From Candidatus Thermoplasmatota archaeon (GTDB lineage Archaea > Thermoplasmatota > SW-10-69-26 > JACQPN01 > JAIVGT01): a stretch of DNA of 54,502 nucleotides. The DNA lies in contig DATLFM010000019.1 in NCBI GenBank assembly GCA_035541015.1, positions 1-54,502 of the forward strand, written 5' to 3'. The translations under genes were made by a program, and so were the position numbers. Shown piece by piece: positions 1-6,410 of the stretch; positions within the stretch are counted from its first letter, which is position 1, and each line of letters starts with the position of its first letter. The notes under the pieces were generated by a model. That model searched no databases. It was not told where the DNA came from and was given only the letters and a program-made list of their open reading frames with translations.

Positions 1-462
1 GTGTGGCTCGTGCTGCCCGTCGTGGGCATCCGGCTGCCGATCTTCTGGGCCGGCGCCGTGGCGCTCCTTGCCAACACCGCCGCGTACCAGGCCGAGGCCA
101 TTCGCGCAGGCATCCAGGGCGTGCAGACGGGGCAGATGGAGGCGGCCCTCTCGTTGGGCTTCACGCACCCGCAGGCGATGCGGCACGTCGTCCTGCCTCA
201 GGCCTTCCGCACCTCGCTTCCGGCGCTGGGAAACGAGATCGTGATCCTCCTCAAGGACACCTCGCTCGTGAGCGTGATCGGGGTGGTCGAGCTCACGCAG
301 GTCGGCCGCATCTTCTCCGCGCGCACGTTCCTCGTGCTCGAAACCTGGCTTGGCGTCGCGGCGATCTACCTCGTCCTCACCTACACGCTTGCCCTCGTCC
401 TTCGCAGGCTCGAGGTGCGCGTGGCGATCCCGGGCCTTGGCGTGGGGGGTTCGCGCGCGTGA
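1..462 (+). CDS. Polar amino-acid ABC transporter permease, C-terminal part
   Basis: Inner-membrane permease of a polar amino-acid ABC importer (HisM/GlnP type). The window opens inside the gene, so the GTG at base 1 should not be taken as the start. About 153 residues remain. They hold the cytoplasmic EAA loop that docks on the ATPase (EAALSLGFTHPQAM, with the usual Gly and the following VVLPQAFR), the conserved LKDTSLVSVIGVVEL stretch typical of amino-acid permeases, and a last membrane helix rich in Leu, Val and Ala. The stop overlaps the GTG start of the ATPase gene (GTGA), so the two are translationally coupled. The periplasmic binding protein is presumably upstream and not visible. The family is clear; the exact substrate is not. 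Confidence 0.9.
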   Translation: MWLVLPVVGIRLPIFWAGAVALLANTAAYQAEAIRAGIQGVQTGQMEAALSLGFTHPQAMRHVVLPQAFRTSLPALGNEIVILLKDTSLVSVIGVVELTQVGRIFSARTFLVLETWLGVAAIYLVLTYTLALVLRRLEVRVAIPGLGVGGSRA

Positions 463-1232
463 ACGTCGAGCCGCTGATCCACGTGCGGGGCCTCGTCAAG
501 CGATTCGGCCCGACGCGCGTGCTCCAAGGCGTCGACCTCGACGTGCGCGAGGGCGAGGTCCTCGCGATCGTCGGGCCCTCCGGATGCGGGAAGAGCACGC
601 TCCTCCGCTGCCTCACGCGCCTTGTGGAGCCCGACGAGGGCACGGTGCGACTCGACGGCGTCGACGTGCGGTCCAAAGCGGCCGACCTGCGTCTCGTGCG
701 CGAGCGCTTCGTCATCGTGTTCCAGGCGTTCAACCTCTTCCCCCACCTGCGCGCCCGGGAGAACGTCACGCTTCCCCTCCTGCGGGTGCTCGGGCTCCCG
801 CGCGACAAGGCCAAGGCGCGCGCGACCGAGACGCTCTCGAAGGTCGGGCTCTCCGACAAGGCCGGCGCCTACCCGGGCGAGCTCTCCGGCGGCCAGCAGC
901 AGCGCGTCGCCATCGCCCGGGCGCTTGCGATGCGGCCGAAGGCCATCTTCTTCGACGAGCCCACGAGCGCGCTTGACCCCGAGCTCACGGGGGAGGTCCT
1001 GCGCGTCCTGCTCACCCTCGCCGACGAAGGCATGACCATGATCATCGTCACGCACGAAATGGCCTTTGCCAAGGAGGTGGCCAACCGCGCGGCCTTCATG
1101 GACGCGGGTCGCATCGTGGAGGAGGGCCCGGCGCGCGAGGTGCTCGAGAATCCGCAGCACGAGCGCACGCGCGCGTTCCTGGCGCGGTCGCTTTCGCGCG
1201 AGCGCGGAGGCGGGCCGACGCCCCCGTCATAG
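459..1232 (+). CDS. Polar amino-acid ABC transporter ATP-binding protein
   Basis: ATPase partner of the preceding permease, 257 residues, normal length for the GlnQ/HisP family. Start chosen at GTG 459, which overlaps the permease stop by four bases; upstream in-frame sequence is the shadow of the permease. Walker A GPSGCGKST lies at residues 39-47, then the Q-loop (FQAFNLFPH), the ABC signature LSGGQQQR, Walker B AIFFDEPTSALDP and the switch histidine in IIVTHEM. All catalytic elements are intact. The 3' end overlaps the end of the convergent phosphoesterase gene by six bases. Glutamine/glutamate-type substrate is likely from family, but cannot be fixed from sequence. Confidence 0.95.
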   Translation: MNVEPLIHVRGLVKRFGPTRVLQGVDLDVREGEVLAIVGPSGCGKSTLLRCLTRLVEPDEGTVRLDGVDVRSKAADLRLVRERFVIVFQAFNLFPHLRARENVTLPLLRVLGLPRDKAKARATETLSKVGLSDKAGAYPGELSGGQQQRVAIARALAMRPKAIFFDEPTSALDPELTGEVLRVLLTLADEGMTMIIVTHEMAFAKEVANRAAFMDAGRIVEEGPAREVLENPQHERTRAFLARSLSRERGGGPTPPS

Positions 1233-1925
1233 CCCCTTGCGGAGCCGGCGCGAGATCGCCTCGGGCAGCCCGGCCGCGCGGTTGGCGGCCTCGGTCGCGT
1301 CGACGTCGTAGGGCACGCGGACGATCGTGAACTCGGCCGTCTCGCCGTCCAGAAGGCCAAAGCTCGCCCGCGGGTCCCCGTCGCGCGGCTGCCCCACGCT
1401 TCCGGGATTGAGGAACCACGTGTCGTCCGCCTTGCGGCGCATCGGGATGTGCGTGTGGCCAAGCGCGACGAACGTGGGCTCGCCTGCGGACTTCGCAAGC
1501 GCGGAGAACTCGTCGATGCCCGCATCGGGGAACACGTACTCCATGAGCGGATCGCGCGGCGATCCGTGGTAGACGGCAAGCTCGCCCAATCCGACCTGGA
1601 AGCGGAGCGTCGCCGGAAACTCGGCGATCCGTTTGCGGTTCTCGGGCGTGAGAAGCTTTCGCGTGTGGTCCACGCCGGCGACGGCGCTCTGGTTAAACCC
1701 TTTTGGGGTCCCGCCCGTGGCGGCCCAGTCGTGGTTGCCAAGGATGCATCGGACGCCGCGTGAGAAGAGAAGAGCGAGACATTCGTTGGGCTGCGCGTTG
1801 TAACCCACGGTGTCGCCAAGCGAGAGTACGACATCCGGGCGCAAGCGATCACGGTCGATCGCCGCGAGGACGGCTTGCAAAGCTGCGAGATTCGAATGGA
1901 TGTCGGAGAGAAGCGCAACCCGCAT
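1227..1925 (-). CDS. Calcineurin-like metallophosphoesterase (YfcE/MJ0936-type)
   Basis: Soluble 232-residue phosphoesterase of the small archaeal/bacterial MJ0936-YfcE group. The two-metal site motifs appear in order: DIHSN near residue 8, GDTVGYN near 37, GNHDWA near 63 and GHTHIP near 157. Such enzymes hydrolyse phosphodiesters; the physiological substrate is usually unknown. The gene starts right at its first motif strand (MRVALLSDIHSN), so ATG 1925 is well supported. The AT-richer 298-base gap upstream carries one copy of an inverted repeat that is also found twice near 26.5 kb. It ends convergently, overlapping the ABC ATPase gene by six bases. Confidence 0.9.
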   Translation of the reverse strand: MRVALLSDIHSNLAALQAVLAAIDRDRLRPDVVLSLGDTVGYNAQPNECLALLFSRGVRCILGNHDWAATGGTPKGFNQSAVAGVDHTRKLLTPENRKRIAEFPATLRFQVGLGELAVYHGSPRDPLMEYVFPDAGIDEFSALAKSAGEPTFVALGHTHIPMRRKADDTWFLNPGSVGQPRDGDPRASFGLLDGETAEFTIVRVPYDVDATEAANRAAGLPEAISRRLRKGL

Positions 1926-2223
1926 GACCGGCTAGGGACCCCCCTTGGCTTCGAGTGGAAGGACGGATCGATCGGTGACGTGTGAAAACGTGAAATCGAT
2001 CGAGAGCCCGTGCGTTTAGCGACTTCACGTACATCAAACTTTCATAATCGCGTCCACATAATCGAACTCCCCAACGCGTCGGCGTGAACAGATAGTCTTC
2101 AAACTGCAGTACGATGATCATTCATCGCAACGTGGACACAACGGGCGGCCCAAGATCGCTCTCCACTCCCTTCAGCCGAAGCGGAGGGGTGGGCGGAAAG
2201 TATCGGAAACTTCCAGCCGCTTC
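1926..2223. other. AT-richer intergenic region, no convincing gene
   Basis: A 298-base gap between the hflX stop and the phosphoesterase start, visibly less GC-rich than its neighbours. It contains the inverted repeat at 2112-2127 and two self-complementary ATCGATCG blocks about 30 bases apart (near 1965 and 1995). A 90-codon frame on the minus strand (2121 to 1849) runs into the phosphoesterase gene in another phase and shows no family resemblance. I treat the region as the phosphoesterase promoter area, possibly with a decayed gene remnant. Confidence 0.5.
2112..2127. promoter_or_regulatory. Inverted repeat CGATGA-TCAT-TCATCG, third copy
   Basis: Perfect 6-base arms around a TCAT spacer. 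The same core, including the spacer and the following GCAA, recurs twice in tandem at 26514-26553 upstream of the thioredoxin-CcdA gene. The shared 18-20 base string at distant loci suggests a protein-binding site. Here it sits about 190 bases upstream of the phosphoesterase start. Confidence 0.5.
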
Positions 2224-3546
2224 TTACGCAGCCGCGCCTATAAGCTCGTCCAGGCCGTCGCGCGTCCGAGCCGAAACAAGGTGAACGCCGAGGAGCTCGC
2301 GCGCGTCCAACCGCGAGGCGACGGCGTCGACGAGCGGTTGGATCTCCCGACTTTGGATTGGCGATAGAAGGTCGGCCTTCGTCAAGACGACGCGGATGGG
2401 CGCGCGCTCCTTGGACCGGCGAAGAATCGCGAGGCTCGTCCGCATCTTCCGCTCGATCTCGGCGGGAGGGTCCGACGCGTCGAGGACGAGCCAGGTCTCG
2501 TCGGCAAGCGCGATCTCCTCGAGCGTTGCGTGGAAGGCCTCCACGAGAAACGGCGGCAAATCCTCGATGAAACCCACCGTGTCCGTCAATAAGACGCGGG
2601 GCTCCTCGTCGCGCTTGCTTCCGCGCACGCGCGCCGTTCGCGTCTCAAGCGTGGAGAAGAGCCGGTTCTCGACGAGCACCTCGCGGCTCGTGAGGGCGGA
2701 GAGCAGCGAGCTCTTGCCCGCGTTCGTGTAGCCTGCCAGGGCGACGAGCCGGAAGCCCCCCTTGCGCCGCGCCCGGCGTCGGCCCTCGCGCTCGCCGGCC
2801 AGCCGGACGAGCTCGCGCTCGATCCTCGTCTTGCGACGGCGGATCTGGTCGTAGTACTGGTCCACACCGTATTCGCCACCGCCCAGGAAGCCGGGGTGCT
2901 CGCCTTTCTTGGACCGCGCGATGTACTCGCGGACAAGCGGCATCTCGTACCGCAGCCGGGCGAGCTCGACCTGGAGCCGCCCCTCTTGGGTCGTGGCGCG
3001 CCGGGCGAAGATCTCGAGGATGAGGCGGACGCGGTCGAAGACGCGCACGGGCGGGGCCTCCTGCCGCGCGGCGCGGCGGCGGGCCGCCCCGCGGAGAGGT
3101 GCCGCGGCTCCGGAGCCGGTCGCAGTGCGCCGTGCTGCGGCCCCGGAGTCCGCCGCGGTGCGCGGTGCTGCCGCTCGGGAGTCTTCGGGGTGCGGTGCTG
3201 CGCCTCGGGCGTCGGCTGCGCTGCGCGGCGTTCGGTCGCCGCCGCGGCCCCCGTCGGGCTCGTCCCGTCGCCGCTCGCCGGCGACGGACACGGCTCCGAG
3301 CGCCCGCTCGATCGTGGCGACTTGCCCGGCGCGGAGGTCCGCGTCGAACACGACGAGATCGGATTCCGCCTCGCGCGCGACCCCGGCGACTTCGTCGAGC
3401 TTTCCGGAGCCAATGTACGTCGCAGGGTCGGGACGGTCGCGCCGTTGCCGGACGATCGACGCCACGTCGTAGCCCAGCGAGGCGACGAGCGCTTCGATTT
3501 CGTCCGTTTGCGAACGCATGGTGACGAGAACAGCGCGAGGGCGCAC
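2224..3546 (-). CDS. hflX: GTPase HflX with low-complexity repeat insertion
   Basis: Ribosome-associated GTPase HflX, 440 residues. The N-terminal HflX domain (YIGSGKLDEV, VVFDADL) is followed by the helical linker (VRVFDRVRLILEIFARRA, LQVELARLRYEMP, GFLGGGEYGVD) and a G domain with G1 GYTNAGKSSLL, G3 DTVGFIEDLPPFLVEAF and G4 TKAD. Between the N domain and the conserved VFDR segment there is an Ala/Arg/Gly/Pro-rich insertion of about 70 residues (about 92-166) built from degenerate 10-11 residue repeats, absent from typical HflX. GTG 3546 is chosen because AVLV follows at once and a TATA box centred near 3571 puts the transcription start on this codon, so the mRNA is probably leaderless. Divergent from the signal peptidase gene. 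Confidence 0.95.
   Translation of the reverse strand: MRPRAVLVTMRSQTDEIEALVASLGYDVASIVRQRRDRPDPATYIGSGKLDEVAGVAREAESDLVVFDADLRAGQVATIERALGAVSVAGERRRDEPDGGRGGDRTPRSAADARGAAPHPEDSRAAAPRTAADSGAAARRTATGSGAAAPLRGAARRRAARQEAPPVRVFDRVRLILEIFARRATTQEGRLQVELARLRYEMPLVREYIARSKKGEHPGFLGGGEYGVDQYYDQIRRRKTRIERELVRLAGEREGRRRARRKGGFRLVALAGYTNAGKSSLLSALTSREVLVENRLFSTLETRTARVRGSKRDEEPRVLLTDTVGFIEDLPPFLVEAFHATLEEIALADETWLVLDASDPPAEIERKMRTSLAILRRSKERAPIRVVLTKADLLSPIQSREIQPLVDAVASRLDARELLGVHLVSARTRDGLDELIGAAA
3060..3260 (-). repeat. Degenerate about 30-33 bp tandem repeats inside hflX
   Basis: At least four imperfect units of about 30-33 bases, each with a CCGGAGTC-like start and a GCGGTGCTGC-like end on the plus strand, at about 3110-3235. 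They stay in frame and encode the Ala/Arg-rich linker of HflX. The pattern suggests replication slippage expansion within a tolerant linker. Confidence 0.6.
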
Positions 3547-3565
3547 GCGCGGACATTCCTCGCAG

Positions 3566-3576
3566 CTTATATATCA
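3566..3576. promoter_or_regulatory. Shared bidirectional TATA box, hflX / signal peptidase
   Basis: The string CTTATATATC reads as a good archaeal TATA element on both strands. Its centre (about 3571) is 25 bases from GTG 3546 of hflX and 26 bases from ATG 3597 of the signal peptidase. That is the usual TATA-to-start distance, so both transcripts may start on or next to the start codon. No Shine-Dalgarno sequence precedes either codon, which fits leaderless expression. Confidence 0.65.
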
Positions 3577-3596
3577 TCGTGCCCGTAGCCGCCCTG

Positions 3597-4697
3597 ATGG
3601 TGGGCGCCGGCGTGAAGGACGTGGCCATCGCCGTCGCCGTCGTGGGCGGGGTTCTGCTGATCCTGTTCGCCTACACCGGCGTCTGGCCCCCCATGGTCGT
3701 CGTCGAGTCGGGCAGCATGATGCACCCGCCTTGCGGGGAGACGCGCGGCTCCGCGTGCGCGGGGTTCGGCAAGTTCGGGACGATCGATCCGGGCGACATG
3801 GTTTTCGTCAAGCGGGTGTCCTCGAATTCCGAGGTGGAAACGCTGGCGGACGGTCGGGACGTCCGCTACGGGCTGGCCGGCGACGTGCTCATCTATTACA
3901 GGGACAACGCGCGAAGCGGCCGGTTCGCCACGCCGATCATCCACCGGGCCGTCGCGTACATCGAGGTCACGGGGGCCGACGTGCCGGACGACGTCGCCGA
4001 CAATCCACCGGTCGGTTTCAGCTGCCGCGACTCGCACGTGGCCAACGCGCGCTATGCGTGGAAGTGGCGTGGACAGCAGTTCAGCACGACGGGCCTGCAG
4101 GGCGTCGTCATCCCGGAGATCGGCCTTGGCAGCCCGTCGGCCCCCTACAAGCCGTGCTGGTCCGGCTACATCACCAAGGGCGACAATCCGGTGACAAACC
4201 GGCCTCCGGACCAGATGCCATCGTGCATCACGCCCTCCTGCCAACCGATCCGGCTCGCGTGGATCGAGGGCAAGGCCGTGGGCGAGGTTCCGTGGTTTGG
4301 ACTCATCAAGCTTGCGCTCAGCGGGTCGCCCAACTACCGCTGCCCCGGGCAGCTTGGCGATCCGGCGTGCGTGAACGCGGTCGCGGTGGGCAACGCGTAC
4401 GCGCCGGGCGACCTGTGGGTCATGCTGGGCGTCTCGTTGGGTCTTCTCGTCGCCGTGCCCGTGGGCTTTGACATGGCCATGAACCGCATCCGGCAGCGGC
4501 GCGAGGGAGAGCGACCCGCGGCAAAGGACGGCGACGAGGCGCTCGAACGCACGCACGTGGACCACGGCCCGGGGATCGGCAGTCCTCCGTCCGAGGCCGG
4601 CGAACCGCCCGAGCCGTTCTGGCGGCGATTCTGGCCCCGCGAACCTCGCGAGCCGCCGCCCGAGTTCGACTCGGAAGACCGTCCACCGGGCCGTTGA
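3597..4697 (+). CDS. Signal peptidase I, archaeal S26B type, with long cytoplasmic tail
   Basis: Membrane serine protease that removes Sec signal peptides. One N-terminal membrane helix (IAVAVVGGVLLILFAYTGV) precedes the nucleophile Ser in VVVESGSMMHP (about residue 40). The archaeal/eukaryotic catalytic His replaces the bacterial Lys in TPIIHRAV (about 116), and the Asp is in YITKGDNP. A second membrane helix (VMLGVSLGLLVAVPVGF) is followed by a charged Pro/Glu-rich tail of about 75 residues that is unusual in length. I chose ATG 3597 over GTG 3579 because the TATA box at 3566-3576 would start transcription on that ATG. The several secreted and lipid-anchored proteins in this window are plausible substrates. 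Confidence 0.88.
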   Translation: MVGAGVKDVAIAVAVVGGVLLILFAYTGVWPPMVVVESGSMMHPPCGETRGSACAGFGKFGTIDPGDMVFVKRVSSNSEVETLADGRDVRYGLAGDVLIYYRDNARSGRFATPIIHRAVAYIEVTGADVPDDVADNPPVGFSCRDSHVANARYAWKWRGQQFSTTGLQGVVIPEIGLGSPSAPYKPCWSGYITKGDNPVTNRPPDQMPSCITPSCQPIRLAWIEGKAVGEVPWFGLIKLALSGSPNYRCPGQLGDPACVNAVAVGNAYAPGDLWVMLGVSLGLLVAVPVGFDMAMNRIRQRREGERPAAKDGDEALERTHVDHGPGIGSPPSEAGEPPEPFWRRFWPREPREPPPEFDSEDRPPGR

Positions 4698-4755
4698 CGA
4701 TCCGGGTTGCAGCCGGCCGGCCTCGCGCGCGCAAAAGCGCCGTCGTCGTCTGCGG

Positions 4756-6003
4756 TCAGAGGACCGCGGAAAGCTTCTGCTGCGGCAGCCGCGCGTTGCA
4801 AGCAAGCTCAAGCTGCGGCTCCTCGCAGAGGACCGCGCGCGTCTCGCCCGCGGGAACGGAGAGCTGGATCTCCTTCGTCCGCCCGTAGCGACCCTTCGAG
4901 ATCACGCGCGCAGTGAGGATCCCCATGATGTCAAGCTCGGAGAGGAGGTCCGTCACGCGCCGTTGGGTGAGCACGTCGGAACCCGTCGCCTTGCAAAGCT
5001 CGCGGTAGGTGTCGTACGACTCGCCGGTCGTAAGCCCCTTGCGCTGCGTGTGCTCCTCGCCCAGGATGACGGACAGGAGCACGAGCTTGCTTTGCATGGG
5101 AAGGGTGCGCACGACCTCGGTCACGCGGTCGATCTCGATCTTGTTCTGCGCGCGGCGGACGTGCTGCTCGCTCACGCGGCGCGCGCTCTCGCGCTCGGCG
5201 ATCTCGCCCGAGACGCGCAGGAGATCGAGCGCCCGCCTGGCGTCGCCGTGCTCCTGCGCCGCAAGCGCCGCGCACAGCGGGATCACGGCGTTCTCGAGCA
5301 TGCCCTCCTTGAAGGCGACGCCCGCGCGCTGCTTGAGGATGTCCTGGAGCTGGGCCGCGTCGTACGGGGGGAAGATGATCTCCTCCTCGCCCAGCGACGA
5401 CGTCACGCGCGCGTCCAGGAACTCCGTGAACTTGAGGTCGTTCGAGATGCCGATGAGGCTCACGCGCGCCTTGGACAGATCGGCGTTGATGCGGGTGAGG
5501 TTGTAGAGGACGTCGTCGCCGGCCTTGAAGACGAGCTTGTCGATCTCGTCGAGGATGATGATCGTGGCTCCGCCCGAGGCGTCGATCTTCTCGCGGAGCT
5601 TGGCGTAGACCTCGTCCGTGGGCCAGCCGGTGAACGGGATGCGCTCGTTCCAGTTGTCCGTGAGGGCGTTTGCGATCTGCGTGAGAACGCGGTACTGGGT
5701 GTCGACGACCTCGCAGTTGATGTAGATGAAGTTCACGCGGGCGCCGTTTGCCTTGCCGGCCTCGATGAGCTCCTTGCCGACGTACTTTGCGACGGCCGTC
5801 TTGCCCGTGCCCGTCTTGCCGTAGATGAACACGTTGCTTGGGGTCTCGCCGCGCAGCGCCGGGACAAGCGTCGAGGCGAGCTGGTTGATCTGGTCGGACC
5901 GGTGCGGCAGGTCCTCGGGCGTGTAGGTCGGCCGAAGGACCTCCTTGTTCCGGAAGATGGGCTCGGTACGTAGCAAGGCCTCGAAAAGGCCGTGACGAAG
6001 CAT
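4756..6003 (-). CDS. cdc6: Orc1/Cdc6 replication initiator
   Basis: AAA+ origin-binding protein, 415 residues, usual length. Walker A GKTGTGKT lies near residue 60, Walker B IIILDEID near 148, sensor 1 in GISNDLKF near 182, and the C-terminal winged-helix domain (about 310-400, with TQRRVTDLLSELDIMGI) binds ORB DNA. Start chosen at ATG 6003 rather than the longer frame from 6162, because a strong ribosome-binding site (GGGGAGGAG) sits about 8 bases upstream and the family begins with a segment like LFRNKEVLRP. The gene faces away from the polymerase D genes across an intergenic region with origin features, as expected for an initiator next to its cognate origin. Confidence 0.95.
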   Translation of the reverse strand: MLRHGLFEALLRTEPIFRNKEVLRPTYTPEDLPHRSDQINQLASTLVPALRGETPSNVFIYGKTGTGKTAVAKYVGKELIEAGKANGARVNFIYINCEVVDTQYRVLTQIANALTDNWNERIPFTGWPTDEVYAKLREKIDASGGATIIILDEIDKLVFKAGDDVLYNLTRINADLSKARVSLIGISNDLKFTEFLDARVTSSLGEEEIIFPPYDAAQLQDILKQRAGVAFKEGMLENAVIPLCAALAAQEHGDARRALDLLRVSGEIAERESARRVSEQHVRRAQNKIEIDRVTEVVRTLPMQSKLVLLSVILGEEHTQRKGLTTGESYDTYRELCKATGSDVLTQRRVTDLLSELDIMGILTARVISKGRYGRTKEIQLSVPAGETRAVLCEEPQLELACNARLPQQKLSAVL

Positions 6004-6183
6004 CCTGGACTCCTCCCCTGCTGCCTTTGGTTCGACTGCGATCTGGTGGACACTACGCCATGGGCGATGGTCCTCGACCCGACCGATCCCTTCCGGACCT
6101 TCCCTGGCGAGAAACCACGGAGCGTTCGCTAGCAAGGCAACGAAGTTGCCGCCCGCCTCCACCCCAGGTTCCCACCGTGCGAG

Positions 6184-6206
6184 GATGAGCGCGCGAAGCG
6201 CTCATC
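6184..6206. repeat. Perfect 9-bp hairpin GATGAGCGC-GCGAA-GCGCTCATC
   Basis: Perfect inverted repeat with a five-base loop in the spacer between cdc6 and the PolD small-subunit gene. It flanks the AT-rich candidate origin. It could be part of the origin, an attenuator in the cdc6 leader, or a regulator site; sequence alone does not decide. Confidence 0.6.
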
Positions 6207-6410
6207 GATACATGGGAAACAGCGGAAACATTGGAGAGCGGGCAAATCGATAAAGGTTCCGTATGGGCGTTTTCATAAAAAGAAACAAAATATTTTGGCG
6301 AGAATTCCAATCGCAGCGCAAGTTCCACTGGAAATTGCTGAAACAGCCTTCGCTTTTGAAACGTTCATGCCGCGTCCGCGCCATCGCGACGGCCACTGGG
6401 GACGGATGCG
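6207..6410. other. Candidate replication origin (oriC) with ORB-like element
   Basis: The spacer between cdc6 and polD genes contains GTTCCACTGGAAAT at 6322-6335, which matches the dyad core of the archaeal origin recognition box (TTCCANTGGAAAC). It is followed by GCTGAAACAGCC. Two direct GGAAAC(A) elements at 6215-6220 and 6224-6229 resemble mini-ORBs. An AT-rich tract at about 6275-6300 (ATAAAAAGAAACAAAATATTTT) lies between them and is the obvious unwinding element in this GC-rich chromosome. Position next to orc1/cdc6 is the classic archaeal arrangement. Origin function is inferred. Confidence 0.6.

Noticed and set aside
1849-2121. 90-codon minus-strand frame upstream of the phosphoesterase
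   Set aside because: Most of it overlaps the phosphoesterase gene out of phase and it lacks a family or ribosome site; kept only as a possible remnant.
3060-3260. CRISPR-like repeat spacing in hflX
   Set aside because: Units are degenerate, contiguous and in frame with a conserved protein; no spacers.
6004-6162. N-terminal extension of Orc1/Cdc6 by 53 residues
   Set aside because: A strong ribosome-binding site before ATG 6003 and the family's normal start make the shorter form much more likely.
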